From NCBI GenBank assembly GCA_902462065.1, contig CABQAK010000001.1, positions 34,226 through 98,225 of the forward strand: 64,000 nt of DNA, written 5' to 3'. The translations under genes and the position numbers were made by a program. The notes under the pieces were generated by a model that worked only from the letters and a program-made list of their open reading frames with translations, was not told the origin of the DNA and made no database searches. Source of the stretch: an uncultured Collinsella sp. (GTDB lineage: Bacteria; Actinomycetota; Coriobacteriia; Coriobacteriales; Coriobacteriaceae). How positions within the stretch are numbered: the first letter of the stretch is position 1; each line of letters opens with the position of its first letter. Below are positions 31,487-40,395 of the stretch, piece by piece.

Positions 31487-33360
31487 GCGCGATCACCCAT
31501 CAATACATTCTTGGCGTGGAGCGTGGGGCAGATTCCGCAGCCGGTGCACGACGTGCGGGTGCAGTCGGGGGTCGTGACGCCCTCCAACGAGCGGCGGTAT
31601 TCGCGCTCGAGGAAGCCGCGCGTGCAGCCGGGGCTCACGTGCTCCCAAGGCAGGTGCCAGTCCAACTCGTAGGGCAGATGCACGAGCTCGTTGAGGTCGA
31701 TGCCGTTTTTGGCAGCAGCCTCCTTCCAGTTATCGAGCGAGAAATGCTCTACCCAGGCGTCAAAGCGAGAGCCCGAGCGCCAAGCATCGATGATGACGGG
31801 CGTCATGTCACGACCGGCGCGGGACAGCGCGGCCTCGATGAGCGAGGTCTCGGCATCGTGGTAATGCACACGGACGGCACGGTTGCGAACGCTCGTGATA
31901 AGCAGCTTCTGGCGACGCTTGACGTCGTCGTAGTCGAGCTGCGGGCACCACTGGAACGGCGTGGCAGCTTTGGGGATAAAGACCGAAACCGAGATGGACA
32001 CCGAGATCGAGCCGCGACGAGCCTTGGGCACCACGGAACGACCGAGCTCCAGCACGTGATCGGCCAGATTGGCGATGGCCACGATGTCCTCGTCGCGCTC
32101 GCCGGGAAGGCCCATCATAAAGTAGAGCTTCATGCGGTTCCAGCCGGCCTCGAAGGCCGCCTTGGCCGCACGGTCCAGATCCTCCTCGGTCACGTTCTTG
32201 TTAATGATGTCGCGCATGCGCTGGCTGCCGGCCTCGGGCGCGAACGTCAGGCCGCCCTTCTTTTCGCCAGCAACCGACTCGGCCATATCCACGCCAAACG
32301 AATCCAGGCGCTGCGACGGAATAGACACGCGAATACCCGTATCCTCCAGGCGACGGTTGAGCCTGCCGAGCACGTCGCGAATGCAGGAATGGTCGGTCGT
32401 GGAGAGCGAGGTCAGCGACACCTCGTCATAGCCGGTCTTTTCCAGACCCTGGATCACCGACGAGACGATCTGGTCGGCCGAGCGCTCGCGCACCGGGCGA
32501 TACGTCATGCCGGCCTGGCAAAAACGACAGCCGCGGGCGCAGCCGCGCAGAATCTCGATAGACAGGCGGTCGTGGACCAGCTGCGCATAGGGCACGCACG
32601 ACTGCGAAAGCGGATTCGTGGCGCCGAAATCCTCGACGACGCGCTTGTAGACCACGGTCGGCGCATCCTTGCCCTCACGCGGCACGGTGTAGCCATGCGG
32701 CGAGCAGGGCTCGTCGTGACGAACCTCATAGAGCGACGGCACGTAGTTGCCGGCAATGGATGCAAGCTGCTCGACAATCTGCGCGCGCGGGACCCCTTCG
32801 TCACGCAGGCGGCGATGCAGCTGGCAGGTCTCGAGCAGCGATTCCTCGCCCTCACCGATGAGAATGGCATCGAAGAAGGCCGCATACGGCTCGGGGTTGT
32901 AAACCGAGGGGCCGCCGGCGATGATGATAGGGTCGTCTTCACCTCGGTCGGCCGCTAACAGCGGAATGCCAGCGAGGTCGAGTGCCTCGAGGAAGTTCGT
33001 CACCGCCATCTCGTGCGGCACATGCAGACCGACGATATCAAACGAAGCGACCGGCGCTGCACCCTCGAGCGAGAGCAGCGGAATGCCTGCCTCGCGCATA
33101 GCGTCACCCATATCGGGCCACGGCACATAGCCACGCTCGCAGGAGATGCCCTCGGCCTGGTTAAGGATGTTGTAGAGGATGGCGATACCCTGGTTGGGCA
33201 GACCAACCTCGTACACATCCGGGTAGATCAGGCAGCAACGGTAATCGGCATCGGCCTTGGAAAGCGTGCCCCACTCGTGATCGATATAGCGACTCGGCTT
33301 CTCGACCTTGGCGAGCAACGGCTCAATTAAATGAAAACAATCTTGGTATGCAACGCGCAA
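31483..33360 (-). CDS. TIGR03960 family B12-binding-like radical SAM protein
   Basis: 625 residues. N-terminal B12-binding-like region (about 1-190: YRCCLIYPDVYEVGLPNQGI, GLHVPHEMAVTNFLEALDLA), then the radical SAM core with the cluster motif RGCARGCRFCQAGMTYRPVR (CxxxCxxC at about 275-282), and FAPEAGSQRMRDIINKNVTE. The C-terminus has a Cys group (CTRTSCTGCGICPTLHAK) that may hold a second cluster. The start is TTG at 33360, 7 nt after AGGGG. The substrate is unknown. Couples to the DUF2344 gene. Confidence 0.9.
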   Translation of the reverse strand: MRVAYQDCFHLIEPLLAKVEKPSRYIDHEWGTLSKADADYRCCLIYPDVYEVGLPNQGIAILYNILNQAEGISCERGYVPWPDMGDAMREAGIPLLSLEGAAPVASFDIVGLHVPHEMAVTNFLEALDLAGIPLLAADRGEDDPIIIAGGPSVYNPEPYAAFFDAILIGEGEESLLETCQLHRRLRDEGVPRAQIVEQLASIAGNYVPSLYEVRHDEPCSPHGYTVPREGKDAPTVVYKRVVEDFGATNPLSQSCVPYAQLVHDRLSIEILRGCARGCRFCQAGMTYRPVRERSADQIVSSVIQGLEKTGYDEVSLTSLSTTDHSCIRDVLGRLNRRLEDTGIRVSIPSQRLDSFGVDMAESVAGEKKGGLTFAPEAGSQRMRDIINKNVTEEDLDRAAKAAFEAGWNRMKLYFMMGLPGERDEDIVAIANLADHVLELGRSVVPKARRGSISVSISVSVFIPKAATPFQWCPQLDYDDVKRRQKLLITSVRNRAVRVHYHDAETSLIEAALSRAGRDMTPVIIDAWRSGSRFDAWVEHFSLDNWKEAAAKNGIDLNELVHLPYELDWHLPWEHVSPGCTRGFLEREYRRSLEGVTTPDCTRTSCTGCGICPTLHAKNVLMGDRA

Positions 33361-33370
33361 CGGAAAACCC

Positions 33371-34300
33371 CTAAGCAGCGAGATCTGATGCGTCCTGGTA
33401 GGACGCCATAGGACGGGTAGCGCCCGCGACCGTGGTTACCAGATCGCGAACGCGGGAGAACGTGGCAGTAACCACCTCGTTGGCACGACTGTAGTCGACA
33501 TCGCGCTCGTAGAGCGAAACAAGCGCACGGCCCATGCCATAGGTGCCCGCGGCAGCAGTGAGCGCCTTGACGGCAAACCCAATATGCGGTGTCTGCTTGA
33601 CGAGCGCGCGGGTGACCGCGCGGATCACAAGACCGCCGGCAAGCACGCCCGCGACCTCGTAGCCGCGCTCGGGCTTAATACCGCGTCCAAAGACGGCAGC
33701 GAGCTCAAAGAGCATGCCCACCTGCGCCAGCGCCATAACGGGATAATCGGCGCCCGGCAAAAACACCAGCGCACCGGTCGCCATATTGGTGAGCGCGCAC
33801 GAGGTGATGATACGATTGGCCGCCGCGATGCGCATGAAGGCAAAGTTCGCCGCAAAAGCCGTTTCCTTGTCGGTGCGATCGAGAATCCAGCGGGCAAGCG
33901 TCTCGAGCAGATACGTCTTATCGGTTGCCGCCACCACGCCGAGCATGGGCGTAGACTCCTCGATAAACGGCACCTCCACAGCAGACTCGGCAAGCACGCA
34001 CACGGGCGCGCCGGCGATCACGAGCTCCTGCACGGCACTCTCCAAGCGGTCGGAACCACACGAGAGCACCAGCACCACATCGGTATCGGTCTTTGGAGCA
34101 ATTCGCTCCTCCCCCAGACGCTCGACGCGCACAATACCCGAGGTCGTCTGCGGCACAAAGGCGTCACGCACCGTCTCGGCAAGAAAGCGCGAGGCGGACG
34201 AATCCAGATAGACCGAGACGCGCACCGGCGTATCGGAATCCTTCTTAACGGACGCGCCCATCTTAAAAGCGCGGGTCAGCTTATCTACGGGAATTTTCAT
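33371..34300 (-). CDS. Unnamed protein with a DUF697-like membrane segment
   Basis: 309 residues, not recognised as a named protein. The N-terminal half (about 25-130) looks Rossmann-like, with VVLVLSCGSDRLESAVQELV and a strand-rich pattern, but has no P-loop. The second half (about 150-260) resembles the DUF697/YcjF region usually fused to Era-type GTPases: FMRIAAANRIITSCALTNMA, hydrophobic stretches, FGRGIKPERGYEVAGVLAGG. ATG at 34300 follows GGAGGGG. It is 18 nt after rodA at the end of mreBCD-pbp2-rodA and before the radical SAM gene, so it may work in envelope growth. That role is inference. Confidence 0.8.
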   Translation of the reverse strand: MKIPVDKLTRAFKMGASVKKDSDTPVRVSVYLDSSASRFLAETVRDAFVPQTTSGIVRVERLGEERIAPKTDTDVVLVLSCGSDRLESAVQELVIAGAPVCVLAESAVEVPFIEESTPMLGVVAATDKTYLLETLARWILDRTDKETAFAANFAFMRIAAANRIITSCALTNMATGALVFLPGADYPVMALAQVGMLFELAAVFGRGIKPERGYEVAGVLAGGLVIRAVTRALVKQTPHIGFAVKALTAAAGTYGMGRALVSLYERDVDYSRANEVVTATFSRVRDLVTTVAGATRPMASYQDASDLAA

Positions 34301-34318
34301 AGCAAACCCCTCCAGCGG

Positions 34319-35545
34319 TTACGCGGCGCCCGAACGATGCCGCCATATGGATTGTACGATACCCACCGTCAGCAGCTGAATCATCATCGAAGACGAACCG
34401 AAGCTAATAAACGGTAGCGGAATACCGGTAATCGGCATCATGCCGATGCACATGCCGATGTTTTCGAAGGTCTGGAACGCCCACATGCCGACGATACCTA
34501 CGCATGATAAGCGTAGGAACAGAGACTCGCACTTAAAAGCAACGCGGATCGTCGAGAAGATGAGCAGTACGTACAAGCACAGCAGCAAAAAGGAGCCGCA
34601 AAAGCCAAAGGTCTCGGACAGAAAGGCGAAGACGAAGTCGGTGTGGAACTCAGGCAGAAAGCCGCCGGCCGACTGCGTCGCATGGCCCAAACCCTTACCA
34701 AAGAAGCCACCCGAGCCAACGGCGATAAGCGACTGCTGCAGGTTGTAGGCATCGTCCGAATCGGCATTATCGGGGTCGATAAAGACCGTCAGACGGTTCA
34801 TCTGATACTGCTTGATAAGCACATCGTGGCCGAGCAACGAATCAAAGACCGAATCGAGCGCCAGGACGAGGGCCACCAGGCCCACGAGCAGGGCCAGGGT
34901 CGACAGCACCCATTCGCGGCGTGCACCACTCATACAAATGACGATGGCGCCCGAAACCAGCACGACAAGGCCCGAGCCCAGGTCGCCCATGGCGACGACG
35001 GCCAAAAACGGAATGGACAACATGCCGCAGAGCTTGACGTAGTCGCGAACGGTATCGATGCGACCGTTATACTGCGAGCCAAGCGTAGCAATAAAGAAGA
35101 TGGTGATGAGCTTGGCAAGCTCAACCGGCTGGAATGTCAAGCCGATACCGGGAATCTTGATCCAGCCCGTCATGCCCAGACCGCCCGTATAGGACAGACC
35201 CGGAATCTTGGGCGAGAGGATCACGATCAGGTCGATGACGAGCAACGCCGTCGAGAAATTGGAAATACCGCGCAGGTCGGTACGCCAGACCAGCACCGCC
35301 AGCACCGTGCCGATGCCAATTCCCAGCAGATGGCGTGAGAACGAGGCATCGGCCTTAAACTGCGAAGCCGACCAGATAATGATGGCACCGTAGGCGACGA
35401 GCGCCACTGTAGCCACGAGCACACCGATATGGACCTTTTGGCGAAACGTGCCGCGCGAGGCCGAAAGTTGCTTGTTGACGCGGTCCAGGCTGCTGCGAGA
35501 GCCGGTCTTGGTTGAACGGAACAGATCCGCCGGAGAAAAATCCAT
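34319..35545 (-). CDS. rodA: SEDS peptidoglycan polymerase RodA
   Basis: Lipid II polymerase for wall elongation. 408 residues, ten hydrophobic segments after a ~40-residue cytosolic start. Family features: IIWSASQFKADASFSRHLLG, FQPVELAKLITIFFIATLG, DLGSGLVVLVSGAIV (catalytic Asp region), GSGGFFGKGLGHATQSAGGF, ETDF-like HTDFVFAFLSETFGF and GIPLPFISFGSSSM. ATG at 35545 follows AGGAGG. Directly downstream of its partner PBP2, which marks it as RodA rather than FtsW. Confidence 0.94.
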   Translation of the reverse strand: MDFSPADLFRSTKTGSRSSLDRVNKQLSASRGTFRQKVHIGVLVATVALVAYGAIIIWSASQFKADASFSRHLLGIGIGTVLAVLVWRTDLRGISNFSTALLVIDLIVILSPKIPGLSYTGGLGMTGWIKIPGIGLTFQPVELAKLITIFFIATLGSQYNGRIDTVRDYVKLCGMLSIPFLAVVAMGDLGSGLVVLVSGAIVICMSGARREWVLSTLALLVGLVALVLALDSVFDSLLGHDVLIKQYQMNRLTVFIDPDNADSDDAYNLQQSLIAVGSGGFFGKGLGHATQSAGGFLPEFHTDFVFAFLSETFGFCGSFLLLCLYVLLIFSTIRVAFKCESLFLRLSCVGIVGMWAFQTFENIGMCIGMMPITGIPLPFISFGSSSMMIQLLTVGIVQSIWRHRSGAA

Positions 35546-35554
35546 CGCAACCTC

Positions 35555-37624
35555 CTATCGAACCGAAGAATCGCCCGAGGCCGAAGAGGTATCGGGCTCG
35601 TCATAAATCACACCGAGCACGTCGCGCACGACATGCATCGCGGTATCTGAGCCGCCGCCGCCCTGCTCCAGGACAGTAGCGATGACATACTTGGGATCAT
35701 CGGCCGGTGCATAGGCGCAGAACCACGCGTATTCGTCCTCGCCGCTTTTCTCGCCCGTGCCCGACTTGCCGTATACCTGCGGCGTCAGGGTACCAAAGTG
35801 CGCCGCCAGGGACGTCGATGCCGTGTATATCACGTCGTGCATGCCGTTGCGAACAAGAGCCAAATCCGAATCGCTGTTGATCTTGGCCTCCAGGCGCTTC
35901 TTCTTGCCCTTGCCGTTGTACTTATAGGCATCGCCGTCGCCATCGCGCGACACGGCAGATAAAAACACGTGAGGCACGTACTGTTTACCGCCGTTGGCAA
36001 GACCCATATAGGCGCACGCCATCTGCAGGGGCGTCACCAGGATGTCGCCCTGGCCGATGGCAATGTTGGTCATATCACCGGCATTCCACTTGCGGTCCTC
36101 GGCAGATGCGTCGGTGAAGTACGACTCTTTCCACTCGGCATCGGGAATACGGCCCGCGCCCTCACTCGGCAGATCGATACCGCAGGTCTTGCCTAGGCCC
36201 CAGCGACGAAAGACCTCCTGCAGGCCCTCGGAATGTTTCTCGTCATAAAAGAACGCCTTGCCCATGTCGTAGAAGACGGGGTCGCACGAGTTGGCGATAC
36301 CCGACTGCAGCGTCATGGTGCCGTGGCCGGAATGCAGCCAGCAGTACTTGCCCCACGACTTGCCCAGACCCGTCCAATAGCCCGTGCAGTTGGTCGTCTG
36401 CCCCGACGTGTAGGTTCCAAACTCAAGACCGGCCAGTGCCGAGAGCGGCTTGATGGTCGAAGCCGACATGTACTGTCCGCTAATGGCGCGGTTGAGCAGC
36501 GGGTGCGAACCCTTGTCATCATTGAGCTCGGTCCACACGTCATTTGAGACGCCGCCGATAAAGACGGACGGATCGAACTTGGGCTCGCTCGCCATGCCCA
36601 GGATCTCGCCATTGTTGGGATCGAGACACACCACAGCGCCGTTGCCGGCATTGCTGTAGCCAGTGGTCTTGGCAAGCTCGATAGCGCTCGCCAGTGCCGT
36701 CTCGCAGGCCTGTTGGATCTTAAGGTCGAGCGTGAGCTTAATGTCGGAGCCGGCCTTCGCCGGCACGGCGCCGGCCTGACCGGTCACATTGCCCGAGGCA
36801 TCGACCTTGACGGTCTGCTCGCCACGAATACCCTGCAGCAGGTTTTCGTAGTAGCTCTCAACGCCCGCCTGGCCCACGATATCGCCCGACTGGTACGTAA
36901 TCTTGCCAGCAGAAGCATCATCATCGCCAGAGGTTTTCTTATTCTGGGCCTCGAGCTGCTCGGAGGTAATGGTGCCGGTATAGCCCAAGATATGGCATGC
37001 CGTCTCGCCATATGGATACTGGCGCTCGGTACGCTCGGCAATCTTGACGCCCGGGAACTCGCCGGCATGCTCCTGAATATAGGCAACCGTGGAGCGACGG
37101 ACGTCCGTCGCGATGGTATGCAGGCTCTGAGCGCCCTCTGTATTGTCCTGAATATTGCGAAGGACCGCCACGTAAGGCATTCCAAGCACGTTGGCAAGAT
37201 GGCGAACCAGAACCTCATCCTCCGCAAGGTCGCGGTAGGCCACGACAGCAAGTGAGGGACGGTTCTGGACAAGCGCCACGCCATTGCGGTCAAGGATGCG
37301 ACCGCGCACAGCGGGTGTGGTAACGGTGCGAGTCTGATTACTATTGGCCTGCTTCTCGTAATAGTCCGACGAGACCATCTGCATGCCCCACAGCTTGACG
37401 GCAAGCGCCGCAAACATCGCGCCCACACCCGTGGTGAGGATGGAAAAGCGGCCCTTAAAGGCGGTCGCCGCGGTATTGCCCTCGCCCTCGGTGGCGCGCG
37501 GGGCCGTTCCATGCTGCGTATCGTAGGTAAAACGGGAATCGCCACGACGCATGATGACCAGCGCGACCACGATGGCCACAACCAGCACGATACCGGCGAT
37601 AACAACCGTCAACTGGGAAGACAT
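35555..37624 (-). CDS. mrdA: Class B penicillin-binding protein 2 (transpeptidase)
   Basis: Cross-links peptidoglycan during elongation, with RodA. 689 residues. Two hydrophobic segments at about 6-25 and 62-82, the second being the usual PBP anchor; then the pedestal (RGRILDRNGVALVQNRPSL, PYGETACHILGYTG) and transpeptidase domain with SASTIKPLSALAG (SxxK), ANSCDPVFYDMG (SxD form of the second motif) and YGKSGTGEKSG (KSG). DPNNGEILGMASEPKFDP is conserved. The extra N-terminal helix is unusual. Between mreD and rodA. Confidence 0.93.
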   Translation of the reverse strand: MSSQLTVVIAGIVLVVAIVVALVIMRRGDSRFTYDTQHGTAPRATEGEGNTAATAFKGRFSILTTGVGAMFAALAVKLWGMQMVSSDYYEKQANSNQTRTVTTPAVRGRILDRNGVALVQNRPSLAVVAYRDLAEDEVLVRHLANVLGMPYVAVLRNIQDNTEGAQSLHTIATDVRRSTVAYIQEHAGEFPGVKIAERTERQYPYGETACHILGYTGTITSEQLEAQNKKTSGDDDASAGKITYQSGDIVGQAGVESYYENLLQGIRGEQTVKVDASGNVTGQAGAVPAKAGSDIKLTLDLKIQQACETALASAIELAKTTGYSNAGNGAVVCLDPNNGEILGMASEPKFDPSVFIGGVSNDVWTELNDDKGSHPLLNRAISGQYMSASTIKPLSALAGLEFGTYTSGQTTNCTGYWTGLGKSWGKYCWLHSGHGTMTLQSGIANSCDPVFYDMGKAFFYDEKHSEGLQEVFRRWGLGKTCGIDLPSEGAGRIPDAEWKESYFTDASAEDRKWNAGDMTNIAIGQGDILVTPLQMACAYMGLANGGKQYVPHVFLSAVSRDGDGDAYKYNGKGKKKRLEAKINSDSDLALVRNGMHDVIYTASTSLAAHFGTLTPQVYGKSGTGEKSGEDEYAWFCAYAPADDPKYVIATVLEQGGGGSDTAMHVVRDVLGVIYDEPDTSSASGDSSVR

Positions 37625-37637
37625 CTACGGGCCTCCC

Positions 37638-38210
37638 CTATTTGAGCTTACGGGTCTTGGGCTTAAAGCGCATACCCGTCTGGCGTCCGCCACGTGCGGA
37701 GAATCCATAGCCGGACTGCGGCACAACGCCGGACATCAAAAACGGAATGGCAACCAGACCCGTCAGGATCGAAGACGGCAACGCATGGCCGAAGATCGCC
37801 ACGACAAAGCTCGTCTCCAAGCCCATAAACAGCAAGATGATGCTGTAGATCACATTAATGACGAGCGCGAAGGCGCCCACGGTAACGCCGCGCGCACTCG
37901 GGCTACCGCCCGTCTGACCGACGGCACTGTGCACCAGGGCAAAAGAACCCACGGTCAGCAGGAGCGACATAACGCCCACCGGCACGGCAGCGGACAGGTC
38001 ATAAAACAAGCCGCTGCAAAAACCGCACACGACGGCACGGGTCGGGTCGCCCGAGAACACGCTTAGGCACACCAGGATAATCATGAAGTTGACGCGACCG
38101 CCCGCAATGGAGATCTGCGGTGCCAGGCCTGCCTGCAGCAGCACGCACACAATGGCGGCGATTACAAACGTACGGGAGCTCATCCCCTGCTCGTGTAGAT
38201 CCATGGACAT
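37638..38210 (-). CDS. mreD: Rod shape-determining protein MreD
   Basis: 190-residue membrane protein with five or six predicted helices (TFVIAAIVCVLLQAGLAPQI, VNFMIILVCLSVFSGD, VVCGFCSGLFYDLSAAVPVG). The FCSGLFYDL segment with its Asp is typical of MreD. Basic C-terminus. Assigned by topology, motif and position between mreC and pbp2. Confidence 0.88.
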   Translation of the reverse strand: MSMDLHEQGMSSRTFVIAAIVCVLLQAGLAPQISIAGGRVNFMIILVCLSVFSGDPTRAVVCGFCSGLFYDLSAAVPVGVMSLLLTVGSFALVHSAVGQTGGSPSARGVTVGAFALVINVIYSIILLFMGLETSFVVAIFGHALPSSILTGLVAIPFLMSGVVPQSGYGFSARGGRQTGMRFKPKTRKLK

Positions 38211-38216
38211 GCCCCC

Positions 38217-39215
38217 CTATTCGTTCGAGCCGGAATCGGTCGTCTCGGACGTGTCGGAACTGTCATCCGAACTCTCGTCCTTCGTCTTGGTCGCAGCATC
38301 GCGCGACGTTCCCTGCGGCGTGCTGTTGGCCGTGCTCACGTCCTCATCCGAGGCCGACTGTTCGTCGGTCAGCGAGGTAATGACCAGCACTTCCTCGTTG
38401 TTCTCGGCCGTGGTCTGAGCGCGCACCACAATGGTGTAGTACACGTCGTTTGCCGATTTCTCAACCGACGAGACGGTGCCAAGCGGAAGGCCCTTGGGGA
38501 ACACGCCGCCAATGCCCGAGGTCACGATGATGTCGCCAACCTTAACATCGGAGTCGACGCTCACGTACTCAAGACGCAGCGTGCCGTCAGCCTGACCCTG
38601 CAGCATGCCCTGGGCGCGCGTGTCCTGCACCATAGCGGACGCGCCCGAGTTCTCGTCGCCAATCAGGCGCACGGTGGACGTCTTGGCCGAGACTTCGATG
38701 ATCTGGCCGATAACACCGGCCGAACTCGTCACAGGCATGTTGATGGTAAGGCCGTCGGCAGAGCCCTTGTCGATGGTTACGGTCGAGGTCCAGGCATCGC
38801 CCGAGGCACCAACGATACGAGCAGCGGTCGATTTGAGGTTGTAGGTCGACTGCAGCCCGACCAGCCCCTCCAGACGCTCGGCGGTCTTTTGAGCCTCGGA
38901 GAGCTCAGCAACCTTAGAGGTCAGTTCCTCGTTTTGCTTCTTAAGCTCGTCAAGCGTGTCCTGCGACGCCGTAAGGTTAGAGAACACGTTGCCAATCGCA
39001 TTGAAGGGGGCCGCCACAGCCGAGCCCACAAAGCGCACCGGCGAGGTAATCGTCGTTACGCCCGAACGCACGGCATGAATCGGTCCTGCCTCGCCCTCGC
39101 GGATGTAAAACGTGAGCAGCAACACCGAAATCAGGCTGAAAACAATCAACGGGCGCATACCCGTTGATTGTCGCTTGGTATTCAGATTTGTGGAGAAACC
39201 CGAAGATCGTGCCAA
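38217..39215 (-). CDS. mreC: Rod shape-determining protein MreC
   Basis: 332 residues: one N-terminal membrane helix (about 21-38), a coiled coil (about 78-115, DTLDELKKQNEELTSKVAEL), then two beta-domains (VGASGDAWTSTVTIDKGSAD, RLIGDENSGASAMVQ, DIIVTSGIGGVFPKGLPLGT) and a Ser/Asp/Thr-rich disordered tail of about 50 residues. Scaffolds the elongasome outside the membrane. The start is TTG at 39215, 7 nt after AAGGTGG. Confidence 0.93.
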   Translation of the reverse strand: MARSSGFSTNLNTKRQSTGMRPLIVFSLISVLLLTFYIREGEAGPIHAVRSGVTTITSPVRFVGSAVAAPFNAIGNVFSNLTASQDTLDELKKQNEELTSKVAELSEAQKTAERLEGLVGLQSTYNLKSTAARIVGASGDAWTSTVTIDKGSADGLTINMPVTSSAGVIGQIIEVSAKTSTVRLIGDENSGASAMVQDTRAQGMLQGQADGTLRLEYVSVDSDVKVGDIIVTSGIGGVFPKGLPLGTVSSVEKSANDVYYTIVVRAQTTAENNEEVLVITSLTDEQSASDEDVSTANSTPQGTSRDAATKTKDESSDDSSDTSETTDSGSNE

Positions 39216-39236
39216 ATGGAATCCACCTTTTGGAAA

Positions 39237-40280
39237 TTAAGCATTGGTCTGGACGAAGCCACCATCAAACGCATTGGCCTCGAGCACGCGGGCACAGCCG
39301 TTAACGACGTTATCGAGCGCCGTGGGGCTGACGTTGACCGAAACACCGGTCTCATCGCGCAGGCGTACGTCGAGACCGCGTAGCAGAGCGCCACCACCGG
39401 TCAGCAAAATGCCGTAGTACATAAGGTCAGAGGCAAGATCGGGAGGCGTAGCGTCGAGGGCGTCCTTGACGGCCTTGGCCATCTCGTCGAGCGGCTTGTT
39501 GAGCGCGCGACGGATCTCCTCGCTCTCGATGCGCACAGTCTTGGGCAGACCGGTGATCACGTCGCGGCCGTTGACCTCGACGTCGAGCTCGTCCTTGAGC
39601 GGCACGGCGGAGCCGACCTTGATCTTGATGTCCTCTGCCGTACGCTCGCCGATGGCCAGGTTATAGGCATCGCGAACGTGCGTGAGGATGGCCTGATCGA
39701 ACTCGTCACCGGCAATACGGATGGACTGCGAGACGACGATGCCGCCCATGGCGATAACGGCAACCTCGGTGGTACCGCCACCGATGTCAATGACCATGGA
39801 GCCGGTGGGTTCCTCGACGGGCAGGTCGGCGCCGATAGCGGCAGCCATGGGCTCCTCGATCAGATAGGCCTGGCGGGCTCCGGCCTGGATCGTGGCCTCA
39901 AAGACGGCACGCTTCTCGACCGACGTGACACCGGAGGGAACGCAGACGACAACACGCGGACGCGGAGTCCACGGATAGCGCTTCTCAGACGCCTTGTCGA
40001 TAAAGTAGCGAAGCATAGCCTCGGTAACATCGAAGTCGGCGATGACGCCGTCCTTCAGGGGACGAACGGCCACGATGTTGCCGGGCGTACGGCCGAGCAT
40101 GCGCTTTGCCTCGATACCGACCGCTAGGATGCGCTCGTCGTTCTTGTCGATGGCGACAACAGAGGGCTCGCGAATGACGATGCCCTTGCCGCGCACGGAG
40201 ACAAGCGTATTGGCGGTGCCGAGGTCGATGGCAAGATCGCCCGCATAGCTACCGAAGAACATATCCATCAAAGAAAACAA
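39237..40280 (-). CDS. mreB: Actin-like rod shape protein MreB
   Basis: 347 residues. Actin-fold motifs: DLAIDLGTANTLVSVRGKGI (phosphate 1), RPLKDGVIADFDVTEAMLRY, VVCVPSGVTSVEKRAVFEAT, GSMVIDIGGGTTEVAVIAMG (phosphate 2) and YGILLTGGGALLRGLDVRLR (adenosine). Organises peptidoglycan elongation. Start TTG at 40280, 5 nt after AGGAG; an ATG lies four codons later. First gene of mreBCD-mrdA-rodA and the 309-residue gene. Confidence 0.97.
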   Translation of the reverse strand: MFSLMDMFFGSYAGDLAIDLGTANTLVSVRGKGIVIREPSVVAIDKNDERILAVGIEAKRMLGRTPGNIVAVRPLKDGVIADFDVTEAMLRYFIDKASEKRYPWTPRPRVVVCVPSGVTSVEKRAVFEATIQAGARQAYLIEEPMAAAIGADLPVEEPTGSMVIDIGGGTTEVAVIAMGGIVVSQSIRIAGDEFDQAILTHVRDAYNLAIGERTAEDIKIKVGSAVPLKDELDVEVNGRDVITGLPKTVRIESEEIRRALNKPLDEMAKAVKDALDATPPDLASDLMYYGILLTGGGALLRGLDVRLRDETGVSVNVSPTALDNVVNGCARVLEANAFDGGFVQTNA

Positions 40281-40340
40281 CGCAACTCCTGATGTGTTGG
40301 ATGATTGCTGGAAAACTACTAGCTCATCATACTAGCGCAA

Positions 40341-40373
40341 GCCCGGCGCCTCACTTGCGGTGAAGCGCCGGGC
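40341..40373 (-). terminator. Hairpin after the TPR gene
   Basis: 14-bp stem with one G-U pair and a 5-nt loop, 22 nt beyond the TPR-protein stop on the minus strand. No T-run follows, so it may be an inefficient terminator or an RNA stabiliser upstream of mreB. Confidence 0.5.
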
Positions 40374-40395
40374 AAAGCTAAATCCCATAAGGTCA

